Below are positions 8,153-15,830 of a DNA stretch of 64,000 bases, one piece after another. A program made the position numbers and the translations under genes. Source of the stretch: Provencibacterium sp. (GTDB lineage: Bacteria; Bacillota; Clostridia; Oscillospirales; Ruminococcaceae); NCBI GenBank assembly GCA_022793895.1, contig JAAWDS010000010.1:1-64000 (forward strand). The letters run 5' to 3'. How positions within the stretch are numbered: the first letter of the stretch is position 1; each line of letters opens with the position of its first letter. The notes beneath the pieces are model-generated. The model searched no databases. It was given only the letters and a program-made list of their open reading frames with translations, and was not told the origin of the DNA.

Positions 8153-9161
8153 GCAGGGGTTCACCTCCTGCCGGGGGGAGAATCTTAGGCGCGCGCGGGT
8201 CCAGCAGCCAGCTGGCCGCAAAGTGGGTATCGGTGATGCGGAACATGGGCGGGGCCTCCTCATAATCGATAGCCAGCGCATATTCATTGCGGCAGGCGAA
8301 GGCGTCCCCCGGCGGCGGGGAGAGTAAGGAAGGGGGCGTTCCGGGAAGCGCAAAGAGCGGCTCTCCCCTTTTGGCGAAGGCGGGGAGGGCGCGCAGAAGC
8401 GCCCAGGTGTAGGGGTGGCGGGGATCGTAAAAAATTTCTTCGGCCGTGCCGGTCTCTACGATCTTTCCCGCATACATCACCGCCACGCGATCGGCAATCC
8501 GGGCGACGACGCTCAAATCGTGCGAGACGAGGAGGGCAGCCATTCCCAGCTTTTCCTGCACCTCCTGCAGCAGATCCAAAATCTGCGCCTGAACGGTGAC
8601 GTCCAGGGAGGTGGTAGGCTCATCCGCAAAGAGGATGCGGGGACCGGACGCCAGCGCGACGGCCAGAACGGCGCGCTGGCGCATGCCGCCGGAGAAGTGA
8701 TGAGGATAGAGGAAATACCGCTCCTCCGGCTGCTTGATCCCTACCAGATCCATCAGCTCGACCGCCCGGCGGCGGACTTCGCCCGAAGGGAGCTTTTTGT
8801 TGTGGACGGACACCGCCTCGGCGATCTGCTTCCCAATGGGGATGGTCGGGTTGAGCGCGGACATGGGATCCTGGAGGACCATTGAGAACCATTTCCCGCG
8901 CAGCCTCTGCATATCCCGCTCCCGGTAGCCGGTGATATCGGCGCCGCCCAGGAGGATGCGGCCGGATTTCAGCCGCGCCGTTTTCGGCAGCAGCTTCATG
9001 ACCGAGCGGCACAGGACGCTTTTCCCGCACCCGGATTCCCCCACCAGCGCCAACACCTCGCCCGCTTTTAGGGAGAGGGAGACGTCCTGCACCGCCTGCA
9101 CCTCGCCCATGGGGGTGTCAAAGCTGACCGACAGGTTTTGTATTTCCAGCAGCGTTTCCAT
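8145..9161 (-). CDS. Oligopeptide-type ABC transporter ATPase (OppD/DppD-like)
   Basis: A 338-residue ATPase with Walker A GESGCGKSV, Q-loop VLQDPMSALNPT, signature HFSGGMRQRAVLAVAL, Walker B ILFADEPTTSLD and switch LVSHDLSVVARI. The OppD-type C-terminus (HPYTWALLRALP and a Pro-rich tail) is present. Start ATG 9161 follows a GGGAGG site; the upstream extension of the frame runs toward the lipoprotein gene and is not family sequence. It forms the ATPase pair of the importer with the next gene. Confidence 0.95.
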   Translation of the reverse strand: METLLEIQNLSVSFDTPMGEVQAVQDVSLSLKAGEVLALVGESGCGKSVLCRSVMKLLPKTARLKSGRILLGGADITGYRERDMQRLRGKWFSMVLQDPMSALNPTIPIGKQIAEAVSVHNKKLPSGEVRRRAVELMDLVGIKQPEERYFLYPHHFSGGMRQRAVLAVALASGPRILFADEPTTSLDVTVQAQILDLLQEVQEKLGMAALLVSHDLSVVARIADRVAVMYAGKIVETGTAEEIFYDPRHPYTWALLRALPAFAKRGEPLFALPGTPPSLLSPPPGDAFACRNEYALAIDYEEAPPMFRITDTHFAASWLLDPRAPKILPPAGGEPLHV

Positions 9162-9193
9162 TGGAACCTCCCAAGAGAACGGTTTTAAAGGGG

Positions 9194-10744
9194 CTAGGAG
9201 CGGGCGAGCGTCCAGGCGGCGGCGTTCCAAAAGATCCCGACCCCGTGGTGGCCCAGCACCGTTTCGGGGGAGATGCCGGTGATGCCGGACCGGGCGACAT
9301 AGTTTGCATCCACATAGCAGAGGAACGCGAAGGCGGGATCCTTTGCCAGCTCCTTCTGAAACTGCGCATAGGCTTCGGCCCGGACGGCGGGATCGCTGGA
9401 CGCGCGGGCTTCGCTCAGGTACCGATCGACCTGCGCGTTGGAGTAGCCGGAATAGTTCGCGCCCTTGCCGGTGCCGAACACCTTGTAGGTGTGGTCGTCC
9501 GCATCAAAGGGGCTTCCCCAGCCGATGAGGTAGGCCATCTGCCCGCCCCAATCTACGCGGGTGGGGATCTCCACCGTGACCTCGATGCCCGCCTGCCGCA
9601 GCTGTTGGGCGGCTATCTGGGCCATATCGATGCGGACCTGATCCCCGGCGGCGGTGCTGATGACAAAGCCCACCTTCTCCCCACCGCGGTAATAGAAGCC
9701 GTCGCTTCCCATTTCGCAGCCGGCGGCCTCTAGGATTTCCCGCGCCTTTTCCGGCTGGTAATCGTAATGCTCCGTCTCCTCGCAGTGATAGATGTTGCGC
9801 TGTAGCGGCCCATAGGCGGGAACGCCCTCGCCCAACAGGACGGTCTCCAGCATCGCCTCCCGGTCCAGCGCATAGCAGACGGCCGGGATCAGGTCGCGGT
9901 TGCGCTGCCAATATTCATTCTGGAAGTTGAAGAGGATGCCGCGGTAGTCGGAGGTTTTCATCCGGTAGGTGGTAAAGCCCTCCTGGCCTTCGAAGGTCTT
10001 CGCGTCCTTGGGGGTCAAGAGGGCGAGGTCCAGCTCGCCGGAGCGAAGCTGCATCGCTTTGGCGTTGTCGTCGGGGACGATTTTGAAAACGATGGTATCG
10101 ATCTGCGGCGCGCCCTGGAAATACGCCTCGTTTTTCACCAGCGTGATCGCCTGGCCGGTCTCCCAGCTTTCCAGCCGGTAGGGGCCCGTACCGACGGGAT
10201 GCCGGAAGAAATCCGAGGTCTGCATATCTTCGCCTTCCAACAGGTGCCGGGGCAGCATGGCGATCGCCATGTAATCTAAAAAGGCGGCGTTGGGGGCGGA
10301 GAGCTTGAAAACAACCGTGTGATCGTCGATGACGGCGATCTCCTCGACGTCCTCATAGTTGGGCGCGTTTTCGGAGCCGTTTTCCGGGTCCATAATGGCC
10401 TCTATGGTGAACCGGACGTCCCCGGCGGTGAAGGGCTCCCCGTCGTGCCATTTTACATCTTCCTCCAGGTGGAAGGTGTAGGTGCAGGAGTCTTCCTCAA
10501 ACTCCCAGCTTTTCGCCAGCGCGGGCGTTATCCGGTTCTCCCCGTCGTGCGCGGTCAGGCCGTTGAAAAGCAGGATGTTGATTTCGCCGTGTTCATCCAT
10601 GGCGGGGTTGATGCGGGTATAGTCGCCGCTGCCATAGACCAGCGTATTATCCGGGTTGGAGTCTGGGGCGGACGGCTTTGCGGCCGCGCAGCCTGCCAGG
10701 AGAAGAGCCGCGCTCAAGAAGGCGGCTATCTTTTTTCGGTTCAT
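9194..10744 (-). CDS. Peptide-type ABC transporter substrate-binding lipoprotein
   Basis: A 516-residue solute-binding protein of family 5 (OppA/DppA/NikA). The first 19 residues are a lipoprotein signal peptide with lipobox LLLAGC, so the mature protein is anchored outside the membrane by Cys19. The family body shows LAKSWEFEEDSCTYTFHLEEDVKWHDG, GTGPYRLESWE and the C-terminal GVGIFWNAAAWTLARS. ATG 10744 is preceded by GGAAAGGGAG. It is the first gene of a seven-gene operon that also carries the two-component system. Substrate class cannot be read from sequence; peptides are the default expectation, nickel or other ligands are possible. Confidence 0.93.
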   Translation of the reverse strand: MNRKKIAAFLSAALLLAGCAAAKPSAPDSNPDNTLVYGSGDYTRINPAMDEHGEINILLFNGLTAHDGENRITPALAKSWEFEEDSCTYTFHLEEDVKWHDGEPFTAGDVRFTIEAIMDPENGSENAPNYEDVEEIAVIDDHTVVFKLSAPNAAFLDYMAIAMLPRHLLEGEDMQTSDFFRHPVGTGPYRLESWETGQAITLVKNEAYFQGAPQIDTIVFKIVPDDNAKAMQLRSGELDLALLTPKDAKTFEGQEGFTTYRMKTSDYRGILFNFQNEYWQRNRDLIPAVCYALDREAMLETVLLGEGVPAYGPLQRNIYHCEETEHYDYQPEKAREILEAAGCEMGSDGFYYRGGEKVGFVISTAAGDQVRIDMAQIAAQQLRQAGIEVTVEIPTRVDWGGQMAYLIGWGSPFDADDHTYKVFGTGKGANYSGYSNAQVDRYLSEARASSDPAVRAEAYAQFQKELAKDPAFAFLCYVDANYVARSGITGISPETVLGHHGVGIFWNAAAWTLARS

Positions 10745-11065
10745 ATCGGTCTCCCTTTCCGTTTTTTTATGGGGGCGGCGGGGACTCTGCCGCCGGTTTT
10801 TTTCGGGAAAGTACAAAAAGGCACGCGGCCATTCTTTCCAGAAAAGCCGTATGCCTTCTTAACATACCTTTCACGTATAGAGCGGTTTTGCCATAGGCCG
10901 TCTTTGACGGACAGAGCCTGCCGGTGGAAATGGGAGCTTCAGCGCCCGCGGTTCGCTTCCTGCAAACCAGACGGGTTTTATTTTACCGAAAAACAGCAGG
11001 GTTGTCAACCGGTGGGGGAGGGATTCGTCCGGCGGGCCTAAAGCGGGTGATTTTACCGGGACGGA
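10745..11065. other. Divergent intergenic region without a recognised gene
   Basis: About 320 bases between the ABC operon (minus) and the DUF2200 gene (plus). It should hold the operon's promoter, but I see no convincing pair of boxes. GGTATGTT near 10861-10868 on the minus strand is the nearest -10 candidate. Short open frames here look like chance. Confidence 0.4.
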
Positions 11066-11094
11066 TTGCATCGAAGGAGGGGGCATGCTATAAT
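11066..11094 (+). promoter_or_regulatory. Sigma-A promoter of the DUF2200 gene
   Basis: TTGCAT (11066-11071), 17-base spacer, TATAAT (11089-11094): near-consensus. The TTG of the -35 box could be misread as an upstream start codon of the following gene. Confidence 0.8.
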
Positions 11095-11131
11095 CAGTGC
11101 GGCAAATCAGGATTGGTTGGGGGGGATCGGG

Positions 11132-11482
11132 ATGACAAATGAAAAAATATATGGGATGCCATTTGCTAAACTCTATCCGATGCTCGTTGCAAAAGCGGAG
11201 AAAAAGGGACGGACGAAGGAAGAGGCGGACGAAATCACCTGCTGGCTGACCGGGTATAGCGCAGAAACGTTGAACGAGCTTTTGAAGGGTGATATCACCT
11301 ACGGCGATTTTTTCCGGCAGGCGCCGGAGCTGAATCCCAAACGCAGGCTGATAAAAGGCGTTGTATGCGGCGTTCGCGTAGAGGATGTGGAAGAGCCGCT
11401 TATGCAGGAAATCCGTTACTTGGATAAATTGATCGACGAGCTGGCGAAGGGGAAGCCGGTGGAAAAAATTTTCCGTTCGTAA
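11132..11482 (+). CDS. DUF2200 family protein
   Basis: A 116-residue cytoplasmic protein with the full DUF2200 signature: [28 protein letters not shown], then [11 protein letters not shown] and [32 protein letters not shown]. Members are widespread small proteins of unknown function, often single genes. The start at ATG 11132 is fixed by the family alignment and a G-rich site upstream; the promoter lies 40 bases before it. A structured repeat element follows. Confidence 0.9.
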   Translation: MTNEKIYGMPFAKLYPMLVAKAEKKGRTKEEADEITCWLTGYSAETLNELLKGDITYGDFFRQAPELNPKRRLIKGVVCGVRVEDVEEPLMQEIRYLDKLIDELAKGKPVEKIFRS

Positions 11483-11582
11483 AGACTTCCGAATTTATGA
11501 GGCCTGCTGCAAGATAAAACAGACCGGCAAACGCACCCCGGCCTGTAAAAAAAATCGTGTAGGCCGCTCCTCCGGCTTGCAG

Positions 11583-11765
11583 AAAAAGGGCGCGTTGCAG
11601 AACGGAAAAGAAGTCCTCGGTCGAGCGATCCTCCGGTTTGCAGGAACCGGAAAAAGCAGCGGTTTCGCGCGGACGGCGCGAAATTTGGGACGGCCTCTTC
11701 GTCCCAAAAGCAGCTTTTTCAGAGGGCGCGTTGCAGAACTCAGTTCTGCAACGCGCCCTTTTGAT
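11583..11765. repeat. Structured intergenic repeat, copy A, with inverted ends
   Basis: About 180 bases bounded by near-identical inverted ends: AAAGGGCGCGTTGCAGAAC at 11585 and its complement ending at 11763. Inside are H0 (11633-11650, CCGGTT/AACCGG) and an outer stem GAAAAAGC (11650-11657) with GCTTTTTC (11713-11720). The outer stem encloses H1 (TTTCGCGC 11663-11670 with GCGCGAAA 11676-11683) and H2 (TTGGGACG 11685-11692 with CGTCCCAA 11700-11707). The right end forms a terminator-like palindrome with a T run. The copy lies between two convergent genes. A related AT-rich module (GATAAAACAGRCYGRCAAA) precedes it from about 11510. Confidence 0.8.
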
Positions 11766-11832
11766 GGATAAACCAGTTTTAGCGGCGTTGGGCGGATCCG
11801 ATCGGAGAGGAGGATTTTCCCGGCGCGTGTTC

Positions 11833-12249
11833 CTAGTCCGCCGCTGCAAAGAGCCGCCGGACCTCCTGAACGGCGCTTTCAATCAGCTTGCCGATGCTCA
11901 GATCGGGCACGCCCACGACCACGTTCTCACAGTGGTTGACGGGGATTAAGATCCGCTTGGCCCGGCTCTGTCCGACGGCCAGCGCCATAGCGGGCGTGAT
12001 CTCGCCCAGCAGGGAATCTGCGATCACGATCCCGACCGGCCCCAAAATCACATCCGCCTCCCGGCAGCAGACCCGGACGGCGTTTTCCCCCGTCGCCGCG
12101 CGCTGCGCGCCCGCCTTGAGCATGGCGGAGGAGGCGGCGCTGTTGGCGCCGACGGCGGTGATCTGCGCTTCGGGCAGCTCCTGCCGGATAGCCGCCACCA
12201 GCGCTCTCCCAATCCCGCCGCCCTGGGCGTCAATCACCAACAGCTTCAT
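11833..12249 (-). CDS. DUF3842 family protein
   Basis: A 138-residue protein with a Rossmann-like N-terminus: MKLLVIDAQGGGIGRALV, then ITAVGANSAASSAMLKAGA and DVILGPVGIVIADSLLGEITPAMA. This matches the clostridial DUF3842 family, which has no established role. The glycine-rich loop suggests nucleotide or cofactor binding (inference). It starts 30 bases after the dehydratase gene on the same strand, so the two likely form an operon. Confidence 0.88.
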   Translation of the reverse strand: MKLLVIDAQGGGIGRALVAAIRQELPEAQITAVGANSAASSAMLKAGAQRAATGENAVRVCCREADVILGPVGIVIADSLLGEITPAMALAVGQSRAKRILIPVNHCENVVVGVPDLSIGKLIESAVQEVRRLFAAAD

Positions 12250-12279
12250 CTGCTATCGCTCCCTTCGTGGTTCTGCGGT

Positions 12280-14049
12280 CTAACGGTCGTAAGACAGATA
12301 AGCGCCTTTCATGGGGGACTCGGCCAGTTCGGAGAACAGGCGCAGGACGCCTCTGGTATATTTCGCCGGCTTCGGCTTCCAGTGCTTTTTGCGTTCGGCC
12401 AGGATAGCCTCCATCTCCTCCGGGGTTTTTCTCTCCCCCTTCACGCCCACAATGGCCAGGATACGTTTCTCCACATCCAACTGAATGAGGTCGCCCTCTT
12501 CGACCAGGGCGATAGGGCCGCCCGCCTGCGCCTCCGGGCTGCAATGGCCGATGACCGGGCCGGTGGAAGCGCCGGAGAAACGTCCGTCGGTGATGAGGGC
12601 GATGCTGCGGCCCAGCTCCTTATCTGAAGAGATGGCCTCGGAGGTGTAGAACATCTCCGGCATGCCGGAGCCCTTGGGGCCCTCATAGCGGATGAACACC
12701 GCGTCGCCTGGCTGAACCTTGTGGTGGAGCACCGCATCGATGCACGCCTCCTCACTGTCAAAGGGGCGGGCGTTGAGCACGGCGGAGAACATCTCCTTCG
12801 GGCAGGCGGTGTGCTTGATGACCGCCCCTTCGGGAGCCAGGTTCCCTCTGAGAACGGTGATCGATCCGTTCGTGCCGATCGGCTTATCAAAGGGACGGAT
12901 GATGTCCTCGCGGGTGATGTGGGTTCCATAGCGGGCGTTCGCCTGATCCAGCCAACCCTGGCAGCGCTCGTAGAATCCGTTCCGGCGGAGCTCATCCAGG
13001 TTCTCACCCAGCGTTTTCCCGGTCACGGTCATCACATCCAGGTGTAGCACGCTGCGCAGCTCCTCCATAATAGCGGGGACGCCGCCGGCATAATAGAAGA
13101 ACTCGGCGGGCCAGCGGCCGGCGGGCCGCACATCTAAGAGGTAATGCGCTCCGCGGTGGAGCCGGTCAAAGGTGTCGCCGGTGATCTCAATGCCATATTC
13201 ATGGGCGATCGCCGGCAGGTGCAGCAGGCAGTTGCTCGATCCGGAGATCGCGGCGTGCACCAGAATCGCATTCTCAAAGCTGTCCATCGTCACGATATCG
13301 CTGGGGCGCAGGCCCTGATAGGCCAAGCGGACCGCCTGCTCCCCGGCGCGGCGGGCATAGTCCAGGAGGTCAGGGCTGGTGGCGGGCAGCAGGGCGCTTC
13401 CGGGCAGGGTCAGGCCCAGGGCTTCCGCCATGATCTGCATCGTGGAGGCGGTGCCGATGAAGGAGCAGGCCCCGCAGCTTGGGCAGGCGTTTTCCTTGGC
13501 CCAATTGAACTTCTTTTCGTCGATCTCCCCACGCTCAAACTGGGCGGCATACATCCCCAGCTGATCCAGCGTCAGCAGATCCGGACCGGCGGCCATGGTG
13601 CCTCCCGTCATCACCACCGCGGGGATGTTGACCCGCGCCAGCCCGATCAGGTTGCCGGGCATCCCCTTATCGCAGCTCGCCATAAAGACGCCCGCATCAA
13701 AGGGGGTGGCGTTCGCCTGGATCTCGATCATGTTGGCGATCATCTCCCGGCTGGCCAGCGAGAAATTGATCCCGTCGGTTCCCTGGCTTTCCCCATCGCA
13801 GATGTCGGTGCAGAAATACCGCGCGCCCCGGCCTCCGGCCTGGGCGATCCCCTCGCAGGCGGCCTGAACCAGCTGGTCCAGGTGGCCGGATCCGGGGTGG
13901 CTGTCGCCAAAGGTGCTTTCTACAAAGATCTGCGGCTTTTCCAGGTCTTCGAGCGACCAGCCGGTCCCCAGCCGCAGGGGATCCATCTCGTGCGCCAAGG
14001 GGCGCACCTTCTGGCTCATGAGATCAGCGTTTTTCTTTCCGGCGAACAT
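12280..14049 (-). CDS. IlvD/Edd family dehydratase
   Basis: About 589 residues of the IlvD/Edd superfamily, iron-sulfur enzymes that dehydrate dihydroxy or sugar acids. Cluster-ligand regions are visible: FCTDICDGESQGTDG, MASCDKGMPGN and KENACPSCGACSFIGTASTM, followed by EALGLTLPGSALLPA. Later motifs are GTNGSITVLRGNLAPEGAVIK and SDKELGRSIALITDGRFSGASTGPVIGH. The N-terminus (GSGHLDQLVQAACEGI) and CPSCGACSF differ from classical IlvD, which reads GACGGMYTANTM there, so the substrate may be a sugar acid rather than dihydroxyisovalerate. ATG 14049 fits AGGAAAGG better than ATG 14061. It is cotranscribed with the DUF3842 gene. Confidence 0.85.
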   Translation of the reverse strand: MFAGKKNADLMSQKVRPLAHEMDPLRLGTGWSLEDLEKPQIFVESTFGDSHPGSGHLDQLVQAACEGIAQAGGRGARYFCTDICDGESQGTDGINFSLASREMIANMIEIQANATPFDAGVFMASCDKGMPGNLIGLARVNIPAVVMTGGTMAAGPDLLTLDQLGMYAAQFERGEIDEKKFNWAKENACPSCGACSFIGTASTMQIMAEALGLTLPGSALLPATSPDLLDYARRAGEQAVRLAYQGLRPSDIVTMDSFENAILVHAAISGSSNCLLHLPAIAHEYGIEITGDTFDRLHRGAHYLLDVRPAGRWPAEFFYYAGGVPAIMEELRSVLHLDVMTVTGKTLGENLDELRRNGFYERCQGWLDQANARYGTHITREDIIRPFDKPIGTNGSITVLRGNLAPEGAVIKHTACPKEMFSAVLNARPFDSEEACIDAVLHHKVQPGDAVFIRYEGPKGSGMPEMFYTSEAISSDKELGRSIALITDGRFSGASTGPVIGHCSPEAQAGGPIALVEEGDLIQLDVEKRILAIVGVKGERKTPEEMEAILAERKKHWKPKPAKYTRGVLRLFSELAESPMKGAYLSYDR

Positions 14050-14091
14050 CCTTCCATCCATCCTTTCCTACCCTGTTCCTCTTCTATGTTT

Positions 14092-14127
14092 CCGGTCCCC
14101 GCGCCCTTTGAAGAGCGCGGGGACCGG
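14092..14127. other. Perfect 13-bp hairpin in the leader of the dehydratase gene
   Basis: CCGGTCCCCGCGC (14092-14104) and its exact complement (14115-14127) flank a ten-base loop, 43 bases upstream of the dehydratase start. There is no T run on the minus strand, so it is unlikely to be a plain terminator; it may stabilise or regulate the dehydratase mRNA. Confidence 0.6.
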
Positions 14128-14190
14128 GGCTTCCAAAGACGCGGGAGCATCCCCGCAAAAGACTCGCCCGGTTTGTACAAGCCCATATTT

Positions 14191-14362
14191 CAGAGGGGCC
14201 GCTGCAAGGGGCGCTGCCCGGCTTGCAGGAGCCCTTTACCGGTTTGCAGAAACTGGAAAAAACGGTGGTTTTGCCCGCAGTCAGCGGGCAAAATCTGTCT
14301 CCGGCGGAGACGGAAAGCGTTTTTCAGAGGGGCCGCTGCAAAGTACTTTGCAACGGCCCCTG
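14191..14362. repeat. Structured intergenic repeat, copy B, with divergent stems
   Basis: About 170 bases with inverted ends CAGAGGGGCCGCTGCAA (14191) and its near-complement ending at 14361. H0 is 14239-14256. The outer stem is GAAAAAACG/CGTTTTTC (14256-14264 with 14318-14325). H1 has ten pairs (TTTTGCCCGC 14269-14278 with GCGGGCAAAA 14284-14293). H2 is CTGTCTCC (14295-14302) with GGAGACGG (14306-14313). H1 and H2 sequences differ completely from copy A, yet the pairing is kept. The right-hand palindrome (14325-14361) lies just past the stop of the DUF4340 gene and could end its transcript. Confidence 0.8.
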
Positions 14363-14373
14363 GGTTCTTTTCT

Positions 14374-15810
14374 CTAATAGAGCGGATCGACATTTTCACC
14401 GGCCAGGAGCTTTTCCGAATTTTGTAGGATGGTGTCCAAATAGGAGGCTTTGGTATAAAACTCGGATTCGCCGTTAACGGAAAGGAACAACTTGCGCGTT
14501 GGACCGGGAAGCAGCGCGATATAGTCCGGTTTTTTGCTGGAGTCGCGGTAGGTGAAGGTAACTTTAAGCAGCGCCTGGCTCTCATCCGGGGCCGGATCCT
14601 CGGTAAATTCCTCGCTGGGCAGCCCGATAAGGGTCTGATAATACTGGCGGAACGGCTTATCCTCCAGCGTCTGGCCGCCGCTCGTCACCTTCATCTCATC
14701 CCCTTCGCCCTCCAGGTGGAAGGTGTAGCTCTTTGAGGGGGATTCGACCTTAATCTCGCTTATGCTGTCGATATGCGGAAGCAGCTGCAACGTAGCGATA
14801 AAATCGCCGTAGGTCATTTCATACCAGGGCAGATCGGCCGTTTTCACCCGGTAGACCAGCGGCACGCCGCCGCGCATGAGATAGGCATAGCCCTCCGCGT
14901 CCGGCTCGCTGACGAGGAGCGAAACCTGGTAACGGTTTTCCTCCTCATCCTGATAGCTGAAATCCGCAGTGGAATAGGGGGTATCCAGCCCGAATTTTTT
15001 GAGCTGGTCCGCATCCGGATCATAAGCGGCGACAGATTCGGCGGTGATGGACAGCAGAGAGGTCAGAGCGTTTACCGCATCGTCGGAATCGACCGCGCGA
15101 TCCTTCGGCGCCGTTACTTTATAGAGGTTCAGGCTATAATTCTTCTCTTCCTCGGTGGTGTTGTCGTTGCGTTCAATCACCAGCGTTTCCGGCCGCAGAA
15201 CGCCGCCCAGGGAAATCTTGTCCGGCAGGGTTTCGGTGTTGCCGGAAGGCGGCTCGGTGATGGTGGTATTGACATATTCCAGCATCCCCTTAAAGGTGTT
15301 GCCGAAGCTGTAGGAGGAAAGCTGGTAAACCGGGTCCGTGCCTTTGACCTTTCCATAAACGCCGTTCCCGCCGGGCGCGTCGTTCCCCAGTTCCAGGACG
15401 AACTCGCTTCCGTCGGTATAGCGGGCGCTAAAGGTAACGCGCGGCTTGTCCAGGCCGAAATCTCCCAGGTTTTCCGGGGTCTCGGTCACCAGAGAGGTGG
15501 CGGTGAGCGAGGCTGCGGGGGAAGCCGCCGAGGAGATCATCGAAACGTTCAGCTCCGCCTTCTCCAGCTCTTCGATGGTATATTGGCTGTCTCCGAGATA
15601 GCGGATGGTATAGCTCCCGGTTTCATTTTGGATTTGCAGGGTGTCCAGCTCGCTGATGTTCCTCTGGTTCAGCCGGAGCGATTCATCCACCTCCGGAATG
15701 GGGGAGGAGGAAGAGCCCTCGGGCTCATAGCCCATCAAAAACCAGAGCGCTCCGCCCAGGGCTACGGCCACCAGAAGGCAAACGGCCAGAATGACGATTT
15801 GTTTTTTCAT
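14374..15810 (-). CDS. DUF4340 protein of a Gld-like ABC system
   Basis: A 478-residue protein with one N-terminal membrane anchor (about 5-27), a Ser-rich spacer, and a long extracytoplasmic region. Repeated DUF4340 units are visible, e.g. DLDTLQIQN-like starts, GLDKPRVTFSARYTDGSEFVLELGNDAPGGNGVY and FGLDTPYSTADFSYQDEE. In Firmicutes this protein is the usual fourth member of a GldA/GldF/GldG-type cluster, and it lies 20 bases after the GldG-like gene here. The transported substrate of these non-motile systems is not known. Confidence 0.88.
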   Translation of the reverse strand: MKKQIVILAVCLLVAVALGGALWFLMGYEPEGSSSSPIPEVDESLRLNQRNISELDTLQIQNETGSYTIRYLGDSQYTIEELEKAELNVSMISSAASPAASLTATSLVTETPENLGDFGLDKPRVTFSARYTDGSEFVLELGNDAPGGNGVYGKVKGTDPVYQLSSYSFGNTFKGMLEYVNTTITEPPSGNTETLPDKISLGGVLRPETLVIERNDNTTEEEKNYSLNLYKVTAPKDRAVDSDDAVNALTSLLSITAESVAAYDPDADQLKKFGLDTPYSTADFSYQDEEENRYQVSLLVSEPDAEGYAYLMRGGVPLVYRVKTADLPWYEMTYGDFIATLQLLPHIDSISEIKVESPSKSYTFHLEGEGDEMKVTSGGQTLEDKPFRQYYQTLIGLPSEEFTEDPAPDESQALLKVTFTYRDSSKKPDYIALLPGPTRKLFLSVNGESEFYTKASYLDTILQNSEKLLAGENVDPLY

Positions 15811-15830
15811 CGGTTCGCACAGCCCTCCCG

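Noticed and set aside
13144..14427. 427-codon plus-strand frame
   Set aside because: Antisense to the dehydratase and running into repeat copy B; no family match.
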